Positions 48,983 to 60,836 are shown, counted from the first letter of the stretch. The stretch is 64,000 nt of DNA from Lunularia cruciata (GCA_948567375.1 OX419761.1:10542501-10606500), one strand, 5' to 3'. A program made the numbers and translations. The notes: generated by a model not told the origin, from the letters alone.

Positions 48983-50058
48983 ATGGGGAAACTTCCAATT
49001 TACTATGGCAAGGATGGAGAAGATGTGGAGGCCTTTGTGAGAGACTTCAAGAGAGCTTGCATAGGAAATACTGAGAGGAGGAAGAATGAGTGGGTCTCAT
49101 TATTAACAGATTTCTTTGAGGATGCAGCACTTACATGGTATGAGTTAGAATACCAAAAGAGGGAGAGGAGAGATAGACAAGAAGAGTCTTGGGAGAGTTT
49201 GACTTCAACACTCATTGAGAAATTTCTTCCAGATGAGAGTTATGAGAGGTTTATGAGTGAGATTACATTTCTCAAGTAAGGAGATGGAGAGAAAGTGAGA
49301 GTCTATGTGGAAAGAGTGGAAAAGTTAGAGTCTAGATTTTGCATAGTGTTGAGGAAGGGTGGGGATGATGTGGAGACTACTCTGATTGGCATAGGCGCCA
49401 TGCTCACCAAGAATTTTATGGGAAAGTTGAGACCACAAATTAGAAGCAAGGTGAGATATGAGAAACTTTCTTCCAAGGTGGAAGTTATCAAAATTGCAAT
49501 TTGTATGGAGGAGAGTTTAGAAGGAGATGAGAGTGATTTGGTGGTGAAAGAGGTTGTGCATACTCCTCAAGGCTACAATTATGGTGGAACTTCTGATACT
49601 TTGGTGGAAAGGGTTGCACCGCAAGTAGTGGTTACTCCAATTCTTGCATCTCTACCAAAAGATCACTTCAAACCATCACAAAACAACTTGTATATCTCAA
49701 GATTAATATGATGCCACTATGGGAGAAGAGAGAGGTGTATCATAATGTAAGGAGAGGACCTAGGAGTTATGGAAACTATCCATATAGAGGAGGCCAGCCA
49801 GCCAATAATTTCAATGATAGAAATTGTTTTGGTTGTGGAAGAAAATGCTATATCCAAAAGAATTGCCCAAATTCCACTTACCATGGAGGAAGGGGTTATG
49901 AGGGAGCCAATAGAGGGAAAGAGGGAGGAAGTGAAACCCAAGTGGCTCCTAATCTAAACAAAGGTAAGTGGATAACATGCAAAGATGTGGTTGAGAGCAA
50001 GTATGAGAAGGAGGAGTGCTCAAACCCCAAAGGTCTTCATTTGGATCTTTTGGCATAA
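48983..50058 (+). pseudogene. Gypsy gag with one nonsense codon, a frame change and a damaged zinc knuckle
   Basis: The ATG at 48983 opens a capsid-like frame with AFVRDFKRAC, AALTWYE and LIEKFLP, typical of plant Ty3/gypsy Gag. A single TAA (49277-49279) interrupts it, and the same frame then continues to 49711. A -1 overlap at 49708 leads into the nucleocapsid part to 50058. The zinc knuckle (about 49830-49871) reads C-x2-C-x4-Y-x4-C. The His is replaced by Tyr, and the adjoining Gly has become Cys, so zinc binding is probably lost. Gag would package the RNA in cytoplasmic particles; this copy cannot make a normal protein. Confidence 0.75.
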
Positions 50059-50398
50059 GAGAAGAAGAGAGCTCGTTTTGCAGAGGATGCACACTATTTT
50101 CAAGGATTTACTCCTAGCCAAGATACTCCTATGCCTACTAGGAGCACTCGCACAAGCACTTCAACACCACCAACAACAAAGACTCCAAGAAAGAAGTTGG
50201 GGATGGAGTACTTCTTGATATCAAAGCAACAATGGAACTACAATGTCTTGTAAGATGTTGGTAGTCACAAGGCTAACATCATAGTGAGCAAACTGATTGC
50301 TTTGAATCCTTCTTTGAGAAAGGAGCTTAGAGTAGATGGCTTGAGTTCTACAAGGAGAAAGAAGAAGAAGAAGAAGAAGGCAAAAAAATCCAGTATCA

Positions 50399-50752
50399 AT
50401 GGGGGTGGTGGATGCCAAGCTAACACCATGGGAGGCTTGTGAATATGCTTCCAAGATTGATGTGAGAGTGAATGGTCACAACATCAAGGATGCATTGGTT
50501 GATGGAGGATCAGCAGTGAATGCCATGTCAGAAAGGTTGATGAAGAAGTTGGGTATGATATCCTCAAGACCTTCAACATTTGTGGTGAGCATGGCAAACA
50601 AGAAACAAGTTTGACCAGTAGGGGTGATGGATAACGTGGTAGTTTCAATTATGAGAGTTCAAAATCTCATGACTTTCCAAGTCTTGAAGGATTCAAGCTA
50701 TGAATTACTTCTTGGGAGGCCATGGTTGAGAGCAGCACGCACACCTGATTGA
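50399..50752 (+). pseudogene. Gypsy aspartic protease region
   Basis: The frame from the ATG at 50399 contains ALVDGGSAVNAMS, the active-site type (DGGS rather than DTG or DSG) often seen in plant gypsy elements, and LLLGRPWLRAA near the end (about 50708-50740), the usual second protease motif. A TGA at 50612-50614 interrupts the frame, which continues after it. A Lys-coding gaa/aag run precedes it (about 50360-50382). The enzyme would cut the Gag-Pol polyprotein. Confidence 0.7.
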
Positions 50753-50891
50753 TGACACAAAGGGTACTTGAGGATTGGGCCATCAAACCATAGAGTCATA
50801 GCTCATATGACTAACACTACCAACACTTCATATTCAAATACACAATCTTTTGATTATTAGGAATCAGATTTTGAAGAAGGAGCAATGATTC

Positions 50892-53091
50892 ATGAACAAG
50901 GTATTTGAACTTTTCAGTGGGAAATTTGTGAGAGACTTCATTGATTACTTTTGTGTCTATGGGAGCAAGGAGGAGCACTTTGAGCACCTAATCAAGATCT
51001 TGCAATGCTTGGATGAGGCAAATGCATCACTCATCCTAGAGAAGTGCATTTTTGGATGTGAAGAAGGTCTACTTTTGGGGCACATCATCTTCAACGATGG
51101 AATAGTAATTGATCTTGAAAAGGTGAGGAAAATCTCAAACCTTCTATTCCCTTCAAGCTTGATAAAGTTACACCAATTCTTGGGGATAGTTGGGTACTAT
51201 ATGAAGTTCATCTTCTCATTTTCCAACAAGGCTTATGCATTGGCGATCTACATGAAGAAGGGTGTAGATTACATGATGATTTTGAAGGACAAGAAGGCTC
51301 TTAAAGCTTTTGAGAAGCTCAAGCAATCCCTTCTTATAGCTCCAATTCTTGCTAAACTTGATTGGAGTAAGCCTTTCATCCCTTACACTAATGCTTCTAA
51401 TGTAGCTATAGGATGCACTCTTAGTCAATTAGACCAAGATGGGCAAGATCATCCAATAGCTTATGCTAGTAGGTAGATGGTTTCAACAAAAAAGAACTAC
51501 TCTATCACAAAGAGAGAAGGATTGGCAGTGATCTTTGGCCTCAAGAAGTTGAGGCACTACTTGATTGGAGGGAAAATCACCATTCTCATAGATCAAAAGG
51601 CTTTGAAGTACATCTTCAACAAGCCTAATGTGGAAGGGAGGCTAGCAAGGTGGATGATACTCTTGTCTGAGTATGATTACACCATTGAGTGTAGGCTTGG
51701 AAAGAAACATGCAAATGTTGATTTGTTATCTAGGGCCTATGATCATGATGGAGATGAGCTAATGGATAATTCCTTCCTGGATGAGGAGCTCATGAAAATC
51801 TCAATCACTCAAGAGGTTCCAATGGAGTATAAGGAGATTGTGGATTTTGTGAAAAGAGGTAACTATCTAGAAGGGATGCATGCTAGAGAGAGGAAGGCCC
51901 TTGCAGCAAGATCTAGACCTTACACAATGGTGGAGGATATTGTTTTTCACCAAGGAGTAGATGGTCTACGTCAAAGAGCAATGGGTAAGAAAGAGTCTGT
52001 CCTACTCATAAAAGAGTTTCATGAGGGTTTAGTGTGTGGAGGACACTTTGCAAGAAAGGTGATTGCTTTCAAGATTCTAGATGCAGGTTACCATTGGGGA
52101 GGGATTTTCAAGGATTGTCTTGATTATTGCAAAACTTGTCATGTTTGTCAAGCGTTTGCTAGAAAGTCTTCTTCCACTCCACCACTTAGATCAATTCCAT
52201 TGCTAGGACCTTTGCAAAAGTGGGGAATTGGTTTTGTAGGTCCTCTCAATAGAACCCCAAGGAACAATTTGTACATTGTGGTAGTTACTAATCACCTTAC
52301 CAAGTGGGTTGAAGCTAGACCATTGAGGGATAAGAATGAAGATGAAGTTGGTAGACTTCTTTATGAACGCATTATCACTAGGTTTGGATGCTCTTTGGAG
52401 TTGGTTTTTGACAGAGGAGGAGAGTTTACAAGAAGCATCACTACAACCATGGTATGACATTTCTCTATCACACATAGAGTAACTATATCTTAAAAGCCAA
52501 ATTCTAATGGCTTGGCAGAGAGAACCAATCAGACCTTATGCATGATGTTGGCCAAAGATGCAGAAATGGAGGGGGCTAAACATCATTGGGATAAGAGGAT
52601 TCATGCAGTTTTGTTGGAGTATAAGACAACCATGAAGACTTCCATTGGATATTTTCTATTTCAATTGGTATATGATATTGAGTCCACCTTATCTATTCAC
52701 TTTGATCTTTCTACCTTCCAAAGCATTCATAGGAGATTGAAGAAAGCACAAGGAGGTGATGTAGAGAAGTCAAGGAAGGATCAACTCATGGAATTGGAAG
52801 AGGCAAGAGAAATTGCTATGGTTTGAGTGGAGCAAGCCCAAAGGAAACAAAAAGAGAGCTATGACAAGAGGTAAGGGAAGAAGAAGGTGGAGCCTTTCAA
52901 AGAAGGTGATTCGGTATTTTTTTGATTCCATTCAATTCAACAGAGTGCAAAAGAAATTTTTGCCTAAGTACTTTGGACCTTTCATAGTGGAGAAGGTGTG
53001 GAGCAATTACACCTATGATCTCAAGGAGTTGGGAGGAAGACACTTTTATAGGATTAACCATGATAAGTTGAAGATATATCATAGAAGGTAG
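50892..53091 (+). pseudogene. Gypsy pol: truncated reverse transcriptase, RNase H and integrase
   Basis: The reverse transcriptase starts only at its catalytic half: FVRDFIDYFCVYGS corresponds to the FIDDFCVY motif with the second Asp changed to Tyr. The fingers and first palm part are missing. RNase H follows (PFIPYTNASNVAIG, where Asn replaces the first catalytic Asp). A TAG at 51474 replaces the expected Gln codon. The integrase has an HHCC zinc domain (about 52018-52152), then GFVGPL (Asp to Gly), FDRGGEF and NGLAERTNQTL. Stops lie at 52455 and about 52491. A shift in a T run near 52918 moves the C-terminal GPFIVEKV domain into another frame, ending at 53091. Catalysis is impossible in three of the domains. 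Confidence 0.8.
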
Positions 53092-53139
53092 AGAGGACTT
53101 CACCTTGAGGACAAAGTGAAAACTTAGTCCGAGAGTAAA

Positions 53140-53820
53140 TGTAATACCTATTTGTGCAGGTGTGTGGTATTATGACATTTGGCTTAGTATAACAAGTACT
53201 TGAGAGATATTATTTATATAGATAAAGGATGGTTCTACATTAGTCATGATTAGCTGAATTTAGTCATAGCTAAGATAGAGGGAACCTTAATTTAGAGGAA
53301 GTAGAAAAGATGAGCACCACTATTTTGGATTTTAATGTGTTGACTTGGTATTATTCCTAGGTGTTTGGCTTTGAGGAAAGAGTTGAGAACTCTTGGGCCC
53401 GTAAGCCTTTTTGTTTTGGATTCTTCTATAGTTGAAGGATAGCCCAAGTGAAGGAATCCTTGACTTAGTAGTTGGGTCAAGATAAGACCATATGCTTAGG
53501 GGAATATGCCCATGTGAATGGATATTCCTTTCTACTTTTTGACTTTACTTGAATTTTAGCCTAGTTACTTGAGTTTCTATGGTAAATAATAACTTTAGTG
53601 CGTAATTGTTTTACAAGTATATAAACAAGGGGTGAGGAGGTTTTCATCATCCTTTCATTTGCAAATATCTCTCTCATTGAGTTCTCTAGTGAGCAATGTC
53701 TTGAGTTTGGAATGTTAGCCTTGGAGGAGTATGATGGAGTTGGGATTCTTTGCCTTCTTAGTCCATGATGCGCAACCATAATAACCATCAGAGGTTCATC
53801 CTGAGTGAGAGATAGGCCGA
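53140..53820 (+). repeat. 3' LTR of the gypsy element
   Basis: It starts tgtaatacctatttgtgcag and ends near gagtgagagataggccga, about 681 bp. It lacks the solo-LTR insertion of the 5' copy, so it shows the uninterrupted insertion site. The preceding bases (about 53091-53139) contain the end of pol and a short purine-rich stretch. Confidence 0.8.
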
Positions 53821-53823
53821 CTG

Positions 53824-56358
53824 ATAGTCCATCAAAGCTAGAGCCTCATTGTATGAAGAAGTTTCCACTTCTTCCAAGATCAAAGCCATACCATCATCAT
53901 TATCAAGAGAGATATCCTCATGTCCTTATTATGTTGAATCGGCCCATTTGCCAAAATGTTTAAGAGCAGAAATGGGACGTCCAAACATCCTCCTTGTTGA
54001 TGACGTTGCTTGATCTTCTTGTGTTGACAGGTGTTGAGGTTCAATAGTCTCCTCATGCACTTGTAATTCCTCAATTTGGGAAACTTGCTCCTCTATGGGA
54101 CCACCTTCTTGTGACTCATCATGAAACCATCATAATTAATCTCCCCCTCAACAATATTTAGAGGAGATTTTCCCTTGTCAATATGAGGAGCCAAAGATTT
54201 CTCCACCTTGGTCGATGATCTAAACTTATTGCACAAAGCATCTCTATCGACAATCAATTTAGAGGTGAGGAGATCCCACAACTTATAACCCTTCACACCA
54301 CTCTAGTAGCAAAGAAAAATACATTTCTTGGAAGTAAGATCTAGCTTGGATCTACTGTCCTTAGGTATGAGAGGATATGCATTACATCCAAAGACTACTA
54401 AATGATTGTAATCTGCATGCCGTCCGTGCCTCATCTCAAATGGTGTCATGTAATGAATTGCACTGGAAGGAGAAAGATTTACTCTGTAAGCTATAGTGTT
54501 GATAGCTTCAGCCCAAAACACACGTGATAAACCTGATTGGGCTCAACATACTCCTCATCCGCTCTAATAATGTTTGATTGAGCCTCTCAGCAACACCATT
54601 TTGGTGTGGAGTACATATAATAGTGAGATGGCAAGTTATCCCCTCTTGTTGACAATACACCTCAAATTCTCCAAAAGTGCATTCCCCACCATTATCTGAT
54701 CATAAAAATCTCACTGTCTTACTAGTCTGAGTCTCAACTTGGGTTTTCTACTTCTTGAAAGTAACAAAGACCTCAGAATTTGGATGTAGGAAATGAATCC
54801 ATACAAACCTTGAATAATCATCGATGAAAGATACATAACATTGCTTTCCAGAATGTGATGGAGTAGGGGATGAGCCCCACACATATAGTAGAGAATTTTT
54901 GTTGGAACTATGACTTCCAATGCCAAAGCAATTTGATGTTGCTTCCCTAGTACACAATGCTCACAGAATTCTAAACTACTAGACCATAGTGTAGAAATAA
55001 CGCCTTTCTTGCAAAGAATAGACATGCTCTTCTCACTAATGTGACCTAGCCTTGAATGACACAAGTAGTCAATCATATCATGAGATTTAGTAGCATGAGC
55101 TTCTCCAAAAATAGTGTTGCCTTCTAGCACATAAAGATTCTTGTGCCTTTTACCCATCAAGATGAGTTTTCTTTTAGCCATGAATCAAAGTACACCATCA
55201 ATTACTTCCTATTGATGACCATTTGTGTCTAACATGCTAAGAGATATCAAGTTCTTCCTCATGTCAAGGATATGTCTGACATTAGTCAATGTGCGCACAA
55301 GACCATCAAACAATTGAATCTTAGCACATCTAGTGCCTACATTTGACAAGGGTGATCATTCCCCATTAAAACTGAACCATTTGATATCAAGTAAGAACTA
55401 AAGAACTCTCTTTTGTAACACATATGGTATGAACAAGCACAATCTAGAATCTATTCATCTCCTTTCATTGAAAAGAACTGCAAAGTGCATATTGTTGGCA
55501 TCATAGAGCATAGTCATCATCAAGCAGGGCATCCTATTCTTCTTGCTTGTTACCTTTTTCCACATTTTTTGAAGAAGGCACAACTGCTTTACCACGACAA
55601 TCTCTCTTAAGGTGGCCAGCTTTTCCACACTTTCAATAGAGCACAATTTTGGGATCTCCCTCTAGACCAAGATCTAGTTTTAGATCTTTGCTCCCCACAA
55701 TCTATCTGCATTTGAGTCCTTCCACAATTGACATTCAACACTGTTCTTGAAGGAGTCAAGGGTTGAGAAGACAACATCATCTTTTGTTGAAGATCATCTG
55801 TTAATAAAGCAATCACCACCTCATTGTAGGTGATGGTTTTTCCATCATGATGTAATAAAAATCATGACAAGGAGTGGTAGGACGTAGGGAGAGAACTCAA
55901 CAAGTGGAGGGCCTTTCTCTCATCACTCAGGTCCTCTCTAAGATTCTGCAAGTCCACAACAAAATCATTGAAGGCATCAATATGATCTTGTATCTTGGTC
56001 CCATTGTCCTTCATCTTGAAGCTCATCAGCTTCAAGGATGTGTAGAGATGATTTGACAACTCTTTCTGATGGTACTTTTGTTGTAGCTCATCAAAAAGAG
56101 TAATGCAATCCTTGTACTCACCCAATTGCTCTATGACATGTGGCTGTAGAGGTTAAACATTGTGTTTACAATTATCTCATGCATGTCATTCCAATCATCC
56201 TCTAACACCAAATCGGTCTTGGGTCTTAGCAATTTCCTAAAACCATTGACCTTGAGCATACCTTTCACTTGACATTCCCATAGGAGATAATCAAAGCGTC
56301 CATCGTATGTGGCAATGTCAAATTTGTCTCCTTCAGTTTTCATGATTGCCATCTCCAA
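53824..56358 (-). pseudogene. Copia 1 gag-protease-integrase remnant
   Basis: On the - strand, gag starts at an ATG at 56358 (DYLLWECQVKGML), shifts frame near 56130 and continues to 55862 with DHIDAFNDFVVDLQNL. A zinc knuckle remnant, CGKAGHLKRDC, lies at about 55640-55597, with its first Cys lost. A protease remnant, ACSYHMC, is near 55440. The pre-integrase zinc segment (HSRLGHIS, FCEHCVLGKQ) falls at about 55070-54950. The integrase core has FIDDYSRFVWIHF, SDNGGE (about 54690), NGVAER and FWAEAINT, down to the VKGYKLWD motif near 54290. The linker toward reverse transcriptase is readable to about 53880, but no reverse transcriptase follows. Many shifts and stops are present. Confidence 0.8.
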
Positions 56359-56369
56359 ACTTGCACCTC

Positions 56370-58434
56370 AAAGCTTGTTCTCAAACGTGATGCAATTTAG
56401 TACCTTACAAGGTCTTTCCTAAATTTGTGAAAGTAGCCATGAAGAGACTTGCTCAAGAAGTGACTCCCTTCTATGAGTAGTTTTTGAAAGTAAAGCTCAA
56501 CTTATCTTGGAGTCACTGTGCTTTCAAAGCTCAATTGAAACTAGCTAAACCAAAATGGCTTGATATAGTAACTAGGCAATTGACAAACCAGCTTAGCTCT
56601 TGTACTCTTTACTACAAGAACTATGGATATCCCCATCCTCAACAGCAGAAGCAACAAAGCAATTATTACAGTTTTGGGGCTCCTTCTTACTTGGAATCTA
56701 TTTCAGATCAACCAGGTCAACACTCCCAAGCTCATGTAAAGCTCCAACAAAATACAGAAAAATTTTCATTGTCAAGTATGGGATATGTACTTCTGGTCTT
56801 GGCAAGGGCAGCAGAATCAACAGCAGCAGTCGTAGCAACAACAACATCAACAGCTAGAGTCCGTGTGGCAAGGCCACAAGAATAGTATATCAACAAGCTA
56901 TCACCTTCCAAGATGATGGCCACATGCTCCCAATGGAGTCATTCAAATAATTTTACAGCAAGAGAGTCTAGCAAACACAATGTCCATCACAAAATTTGCT
57001 TCAGGCAACCAACAAGCTCATCTTTGTTTCCTTTCACAGGTTCTCCTTTGTTTTCTCCTTTGAAACTTGAACTCGGCCAAAGAATCCTTAAAACCCTCTT
57101 GACAATTCTCTTCCTGTCCGCCAATTCTCAAAAGCTTCTTTGATCATTCTCTGTCCTTCCAAAACTCCTCTTGAGAGTACACTCCTGTTAAATCCCTCGT
57201 TTGAAACCTTTGATATCTCACTGTAAAATTTGCAACCCTCTCTGTCCTATAGCCTTTGACATCTCACTATTTTGGTAAAGCTCTCCTTTGAAAGTTCCGT
57301 TGCAAAAGCTCTTCCTTACACTCCTTTGATCAGACACTTTTCTCTTCTATCCATGAAACCCCTCTCCTTCAATATTCCTTGTCAATTATCTCTTCTCTTG
57401 TCAAAACCCCATTCTTTGGGATTCCAGCTGTCCATCAAAGCCCTCAATGCTTCTTCTTTTTTCTTTTGTCTTTCCCTACATGTCCAACCCTAATTTCTCT
57501 CAAGTATACTGTCCAACAAAATTTTTCTAAGCCCTCTCTTCTTCAAAATCTCAAGATCTCTCTATTCTGACCAAAACTTCTTTTTCAAGAGTTCTTCTTG
57601 TCCAGACACTAAGCTACCCCCTTTGAGAGTTCTTCCTGTCCTGGCCCAAAAGTCTCTTGAGATTTCCTTCCTGTCCAGCTCTACTTTTTCTTGAGTATTT
57701 TTCTTGACCAGACCCAAATCTCCTTCAAGATCTTTCTTCTGTCAACTCTCTAGTTTCCTTTCTTTGATAGTTTTCTGTGCTTCCAATCCATTCAAGATTT
57801 CTCTGACTTGGCTAACCTTTTTGAGACTTCTATGTTCTCTGCCTCTTGACCTTCTCTCTTGAGTTTGAAAATTTCCTTTCTTCTTGTCAAAACCCTCTTC
57901 AAGATTTTCTGTCCAGCGACCCCTCGCTAATTCCTCTCTTCTCTCCTCTCTCCAAAATCCTTTCAAAAAACCCTTCCTCACCTTACCCCTCTTCAAGAAT
58001 TCAATCTTGCCAAGACCTTCAAAGTCTCTCTTCTCTTTGTCACAACCTTCCTCACGAATCTCCTGTCTTGTCCCTTCTTCCTCAAGAATTCTTCTTCCCT
58101 GCAAAGACAACTTTGGGATCTCTTTCTCCTGTCTAGACTTCAGTCCTCCCAAAAATCCTTTGTGGGTTCACTCTTGCAAAACCCTCAAAGCCTTCCCTGT
58201 CTAAATTTTGACAAGAGATTATGATGTACCAGTTGTTAGCCACCTAACTTCCAACACTTTCCCAATTCTCAAAAACTGCAATAATTTCAATTCTTGGTTC
58301 TTGATGGCACAACCTAATTTTCTCTTCTTGATGGAACTTCGAAAAGAAGTTCAAAAAATTTATTCATTGTGCTATGCAACCTCCTGAAAAAACTTTAGCC
58401 TTCAAGCAACTATAGGACATTGTCAACCAAATTT
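56370..58434 (-). other. Long copia 1 leader with degenerate purine-rich repeats
   Basis: About 2 kb separates the primer-binding site from gag, which is long for a copia leader. From about 57020 to 58200 the + strand is pyrimidine-rich, with degenerate units containing cttgtccag/cttcctgtcc and tcaagattt every 45-60 bases; the - (element) strand is thus purine-rich. Frames on both strands here (such as 57742-58152 on -) derive from the repeat. The part nearest gag (56400-56900) is different and holds a Gln-rich frame on the opposite strand. Confidence 0.6.
56484..56885 (+). CDS. Gln-rich open frame antisense in the copia leader, uncertain
   Basis: A 133-codon frame is antisense to copia 1 and contains YPHPQQQKQQ. 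Around 56800-56870 another + strand frame carries a further cag/caa-rich stretch (WQGQQNQQQQ). Gln-rich stretches on the + strand in two frames could be a frameshifted exon of a host protein taken up by the element, or simple repeat DNA. The first codon is not ATG-supported by any known family. I recognise no domain, and coding status is doubtful. Confidence 0.2.
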   Translation: MKVKLNLSWSHCAFKAQLKLAKPKWLDIVTRQLTNQLSSCTLYYKNYGYPHPQQQKQQSNYYSFGAPSYLESISDQPGQHSQAHVKLQQNTEKFSLSSMGYVLLVLARAAESTAAVVATTTSTARVRVARPQE

Positions 58435-58446
58435 GCTCTGATACCA
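58435..58446 (-). promoter_or_regulatory. Primer-binding site of copia 1 (initiator tRNA-Met type)
   Basis: Reversed, these bases read tggtatcagagc, complementary to the 3' end of plant initiator tRNA-Met, the usual primer for first-strand synthesis in copia elements. The site lies two bases inside the LTR border at 58449, which fixes the LTR boundary and the element's - orientation. Confidence 0.9.
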
Positions 58447-58448
58447 AT

Positions 58449-58680
58449 TGATAATCTAGTTGATAATACACAAATAAAACATTCACTATCTCACAAGAAG
58501 ATGTGTGGTTCACCTCATTGAGGTTATGTCCATGGGAACATACCAGATCTCATTTTTGATTATCCAAGTAATGTGTCAACCAAAGCTCCTATTGGCCTGC
58601 ACATATAGTAGTCCAATCCTAGACTTACAAACACAATCAGGCTAACATGGGTTACTCTAGACTTGAGTTAACTCCTAACA
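58449..58680 (-). repeat. 5' LTR of copia 1
   Basis: This 232-bp LTR reads tgttaggagttaac...gattatca on the - strand, with standard TG...CA ends. The primer-binding site is on one side and the tagag duplication on the other. Its first 80 bases on the + strand match the remnant at 45907. Confidence 0.9.
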
Positions 58681-58685
58681 TAGAG

Positions 58686-60530
58686 GAGAGTATACCAAAT
58701 GCCACATGCGGATCTCCTAGTAGAAGAAAGTCATCTACATGGAGAATATCCTCTACAAGGGCAACATCTAAGAAGCACATGATAAAAATCCTCAGGTCCT
58801 ACAAGCGCTCCAAGAATATGTAGTCCAACTATAGATGTGACACACCTCTTTAGATGCTCAAGGTGGGGAGGGATACTTGAAGGTGACCACACTCTGCACT
58901 TTGATACCTTGACTCTCAAGCCTACAAGATGTAGCTTGGTTGTCAAGTGATCAAAGGACTGTCTTATCAAATCTACGAGGCCCACAACGTGTGTATTGTT
59001 TGCCACAAAGAAAAATACAACTTGGCATGGCAAAATTTGTAGATAAGAGAGTTCTAAAGTGATCCATGTCAAACAAAGGTCTCCCTTAAGGATTTCCTTG
59101 TTGTGTACAATTGACTCCAAGATGGCGACTCATTCCTATGACCAACCATGCTAGTAGTAAAGGGAAACAAGAAAGGCATGCAACCTCACAAAAAGAATGA
59201 AACTTGCCAAGGATCCACTGGCCTCCCTAAGCTTGTTGAAGATGGATGCCCGAGAGATGCTATTTAAAGCATTCTCAACATCCACCTCTAGGTCAGAAAA
59301 CTCCTATATATGAGTGCCTTGATATCTAGAAATATAGCCTCACAAGTTCCAAGTGTAGCTACTCCAAATTGATGTGGGCTAAGGTGCTCTTGAAAGTGAG
59401 ATTGATGTTGAATGACAATGTTGTGGATAACCAAATGCAAAAGATTCTTTCTAATAACACTAGATCTAATACCCCTTGTGTCCTTCCCCATCACAAGAAG
59501 TAGAGTAACAACTAACACCCAACTAACTAATGTAAGAATATCTCTCCTTGTTATTGTTATAACCACCTAAAAAAACTTGGTAATCCAATAGAAGGATCAT
59601 CTGCCCAAAAGTAATCTCTAAAATGCGTATATACCATCCCTAACAAACCTCATAAGGAGAGGCAAGGATTGTGCACTTGTGCAAAAAGTGACATATGAAG
59701 ACATAAAACTTGTTCAAGCTGATAATCTGAGACCTCTAATGTTACTCACTCTCTTGTCATAGGATATAGTGATCATAGGGAAGAGATTCATTAGTGGGAC
59801 TAGCCATGTACAAAGAGTGTAGTGCTTGTGCTGCTTTACTAAACTCTCCCACTTGATGCGATGTCCTACACTATTGTAAGCAAGTGAATTATGTGGTATC
59901 ATATGGGAGAACCTATCTCCCAAAACGTGCAGTCTAAACCAACTCCTCCTAGGGCAGCCCAATCTTCTGCTTGAAATCAACAAAATTTAGCAACTATCTC
60001 TCTATGGCTTGCATGTCCCTCTATAGCATAACAAAGACATCATTGGGAGAGTAAGAAGAATAAGAACCATGCTAAATTGTCCAAAGGATCATGTGCCAAA
60101 CAATCAAGTGGTAGGCAAAAAGCTTATCTACCCTCATCATGGACTGTATGGGGTAGCCTATTGAGTAGATGAGTACATGGAACACTAGTCTCAAATAACC
60201 CCAAGATACAACCAGCTTGAGATGCTAACCACTCACACGATTAGATCGGTATCCCTAGAATGATCAGCGAAAGGATAAACGTGCATAATCTAGAGTGTTA
60301 TTGGTGTTGATGTGATTGTTCACCTCATATGAATATCCCAAGTGTTTGAATCATAATTCTTGTGCATCCTTCCTCCATGGATCTTACCTCACTAGATAAA
60401 GTGTCAATGACATGGTGTATTTGTACATGACACACCTAACATGGAGTAATTCGAGTCGCTTCTGGGCAGCCTCACATGGAGAAGTGTAACCATGGCTAGT
60501 ATACGATAATATCATAATATGCAATGCTTT
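58686..60530 (-). pseudogene. Copy F zinc finger and reverse transcriptase remnant
   Basis: On the - strand the region corresponds to copy B's 5' two-thirds. Near 60515 is the start ATG (ccatggctag, reversed), then the decayed finger at about 60470-60390. A block matching 17580-18000 follows (about 60250-59900). The reverse transcriptase lies at about 59330-58750, with VANNTHVVGL where copy B has LADDTHIVGL; both catalytic Asp are replaced. The conserved LRVKVSKCR and the thumb region follow, up to the copia insertion. Confidence 0.65.
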
Positions 60531-60836
60531 TTTCCATATTATAAATTTGGTACTCTAAAAATTATAAAAATTTGTAGCTTTCAATTTACATCTCATAAGT
60601 TTTTTAAATTCCATTCTTGTAAAATTAAAATATAGATAAAAGATTTAAAAATATGAATATCAATGTAAAGTAATCAGTTTAAATCCTTATTAAATCTAGA
60701 TTTTTTCATAATTTTATATTAATTCTCTATAACTTTCAATCTAAAAGTACTAAAATTAAAAAATAAAAATAAAATTATTTACTTCGGTGTATACCGAAAT
60801 GAACAAACGAAAATCTAGATAAACTATTTACTCTTA

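Larger units (their letters stand above)
45994..53820 (+). mobile_element. Ty3/gypsy retrotransposon inside copia 1
   Basis: Two similar LTRs (45994-47418, itself interrupted, and 53140-53820) enclose gag, protease, partial reverse transcriptase, RNase H and integrase in the order of Ty3/gypsy. In an 88-base stretch after acttgagag I count five differences between the LTRs, so the element is fairly young compared with its host copies. No target duplication can be confirmed, because the right flank is copia internal sequence rather than the rest of the LTR it entered. Confidence 0.85.
45907..58680 (-). mobile_element. Ty1/copia retrotransposon 1, carrying a nested Ty3/gypsy element
   Basis: It is bounded by tgataatctag at 45907 and ctcctaaca at 58680 and flanked by a perfect tagag duplication. 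On the - strand it runs 5' LTR (58449-58680), tRNA-Met primer site, a 2-kb leader, degraded gag, protease and integrase (down to about 53824), then the right junction of a gypsy element, and finally 87 bases of the 3' LTR. The reverse transcriptase and RNase H region and most of the 3' LTR are missing at the gypsy junction. The gene order (integrase before reverse transcriptase) and the motifs place it in Ty1/copia. Confidence 0.85.

Noticed and set aside
57742-58152. 136-codon Glu/Lys/Arg-rich frame on the - strand
   Set aside because: It follows the degenerate purine-rich repeat in the copia leader; the opposite strand is also open, as expected for repeats.
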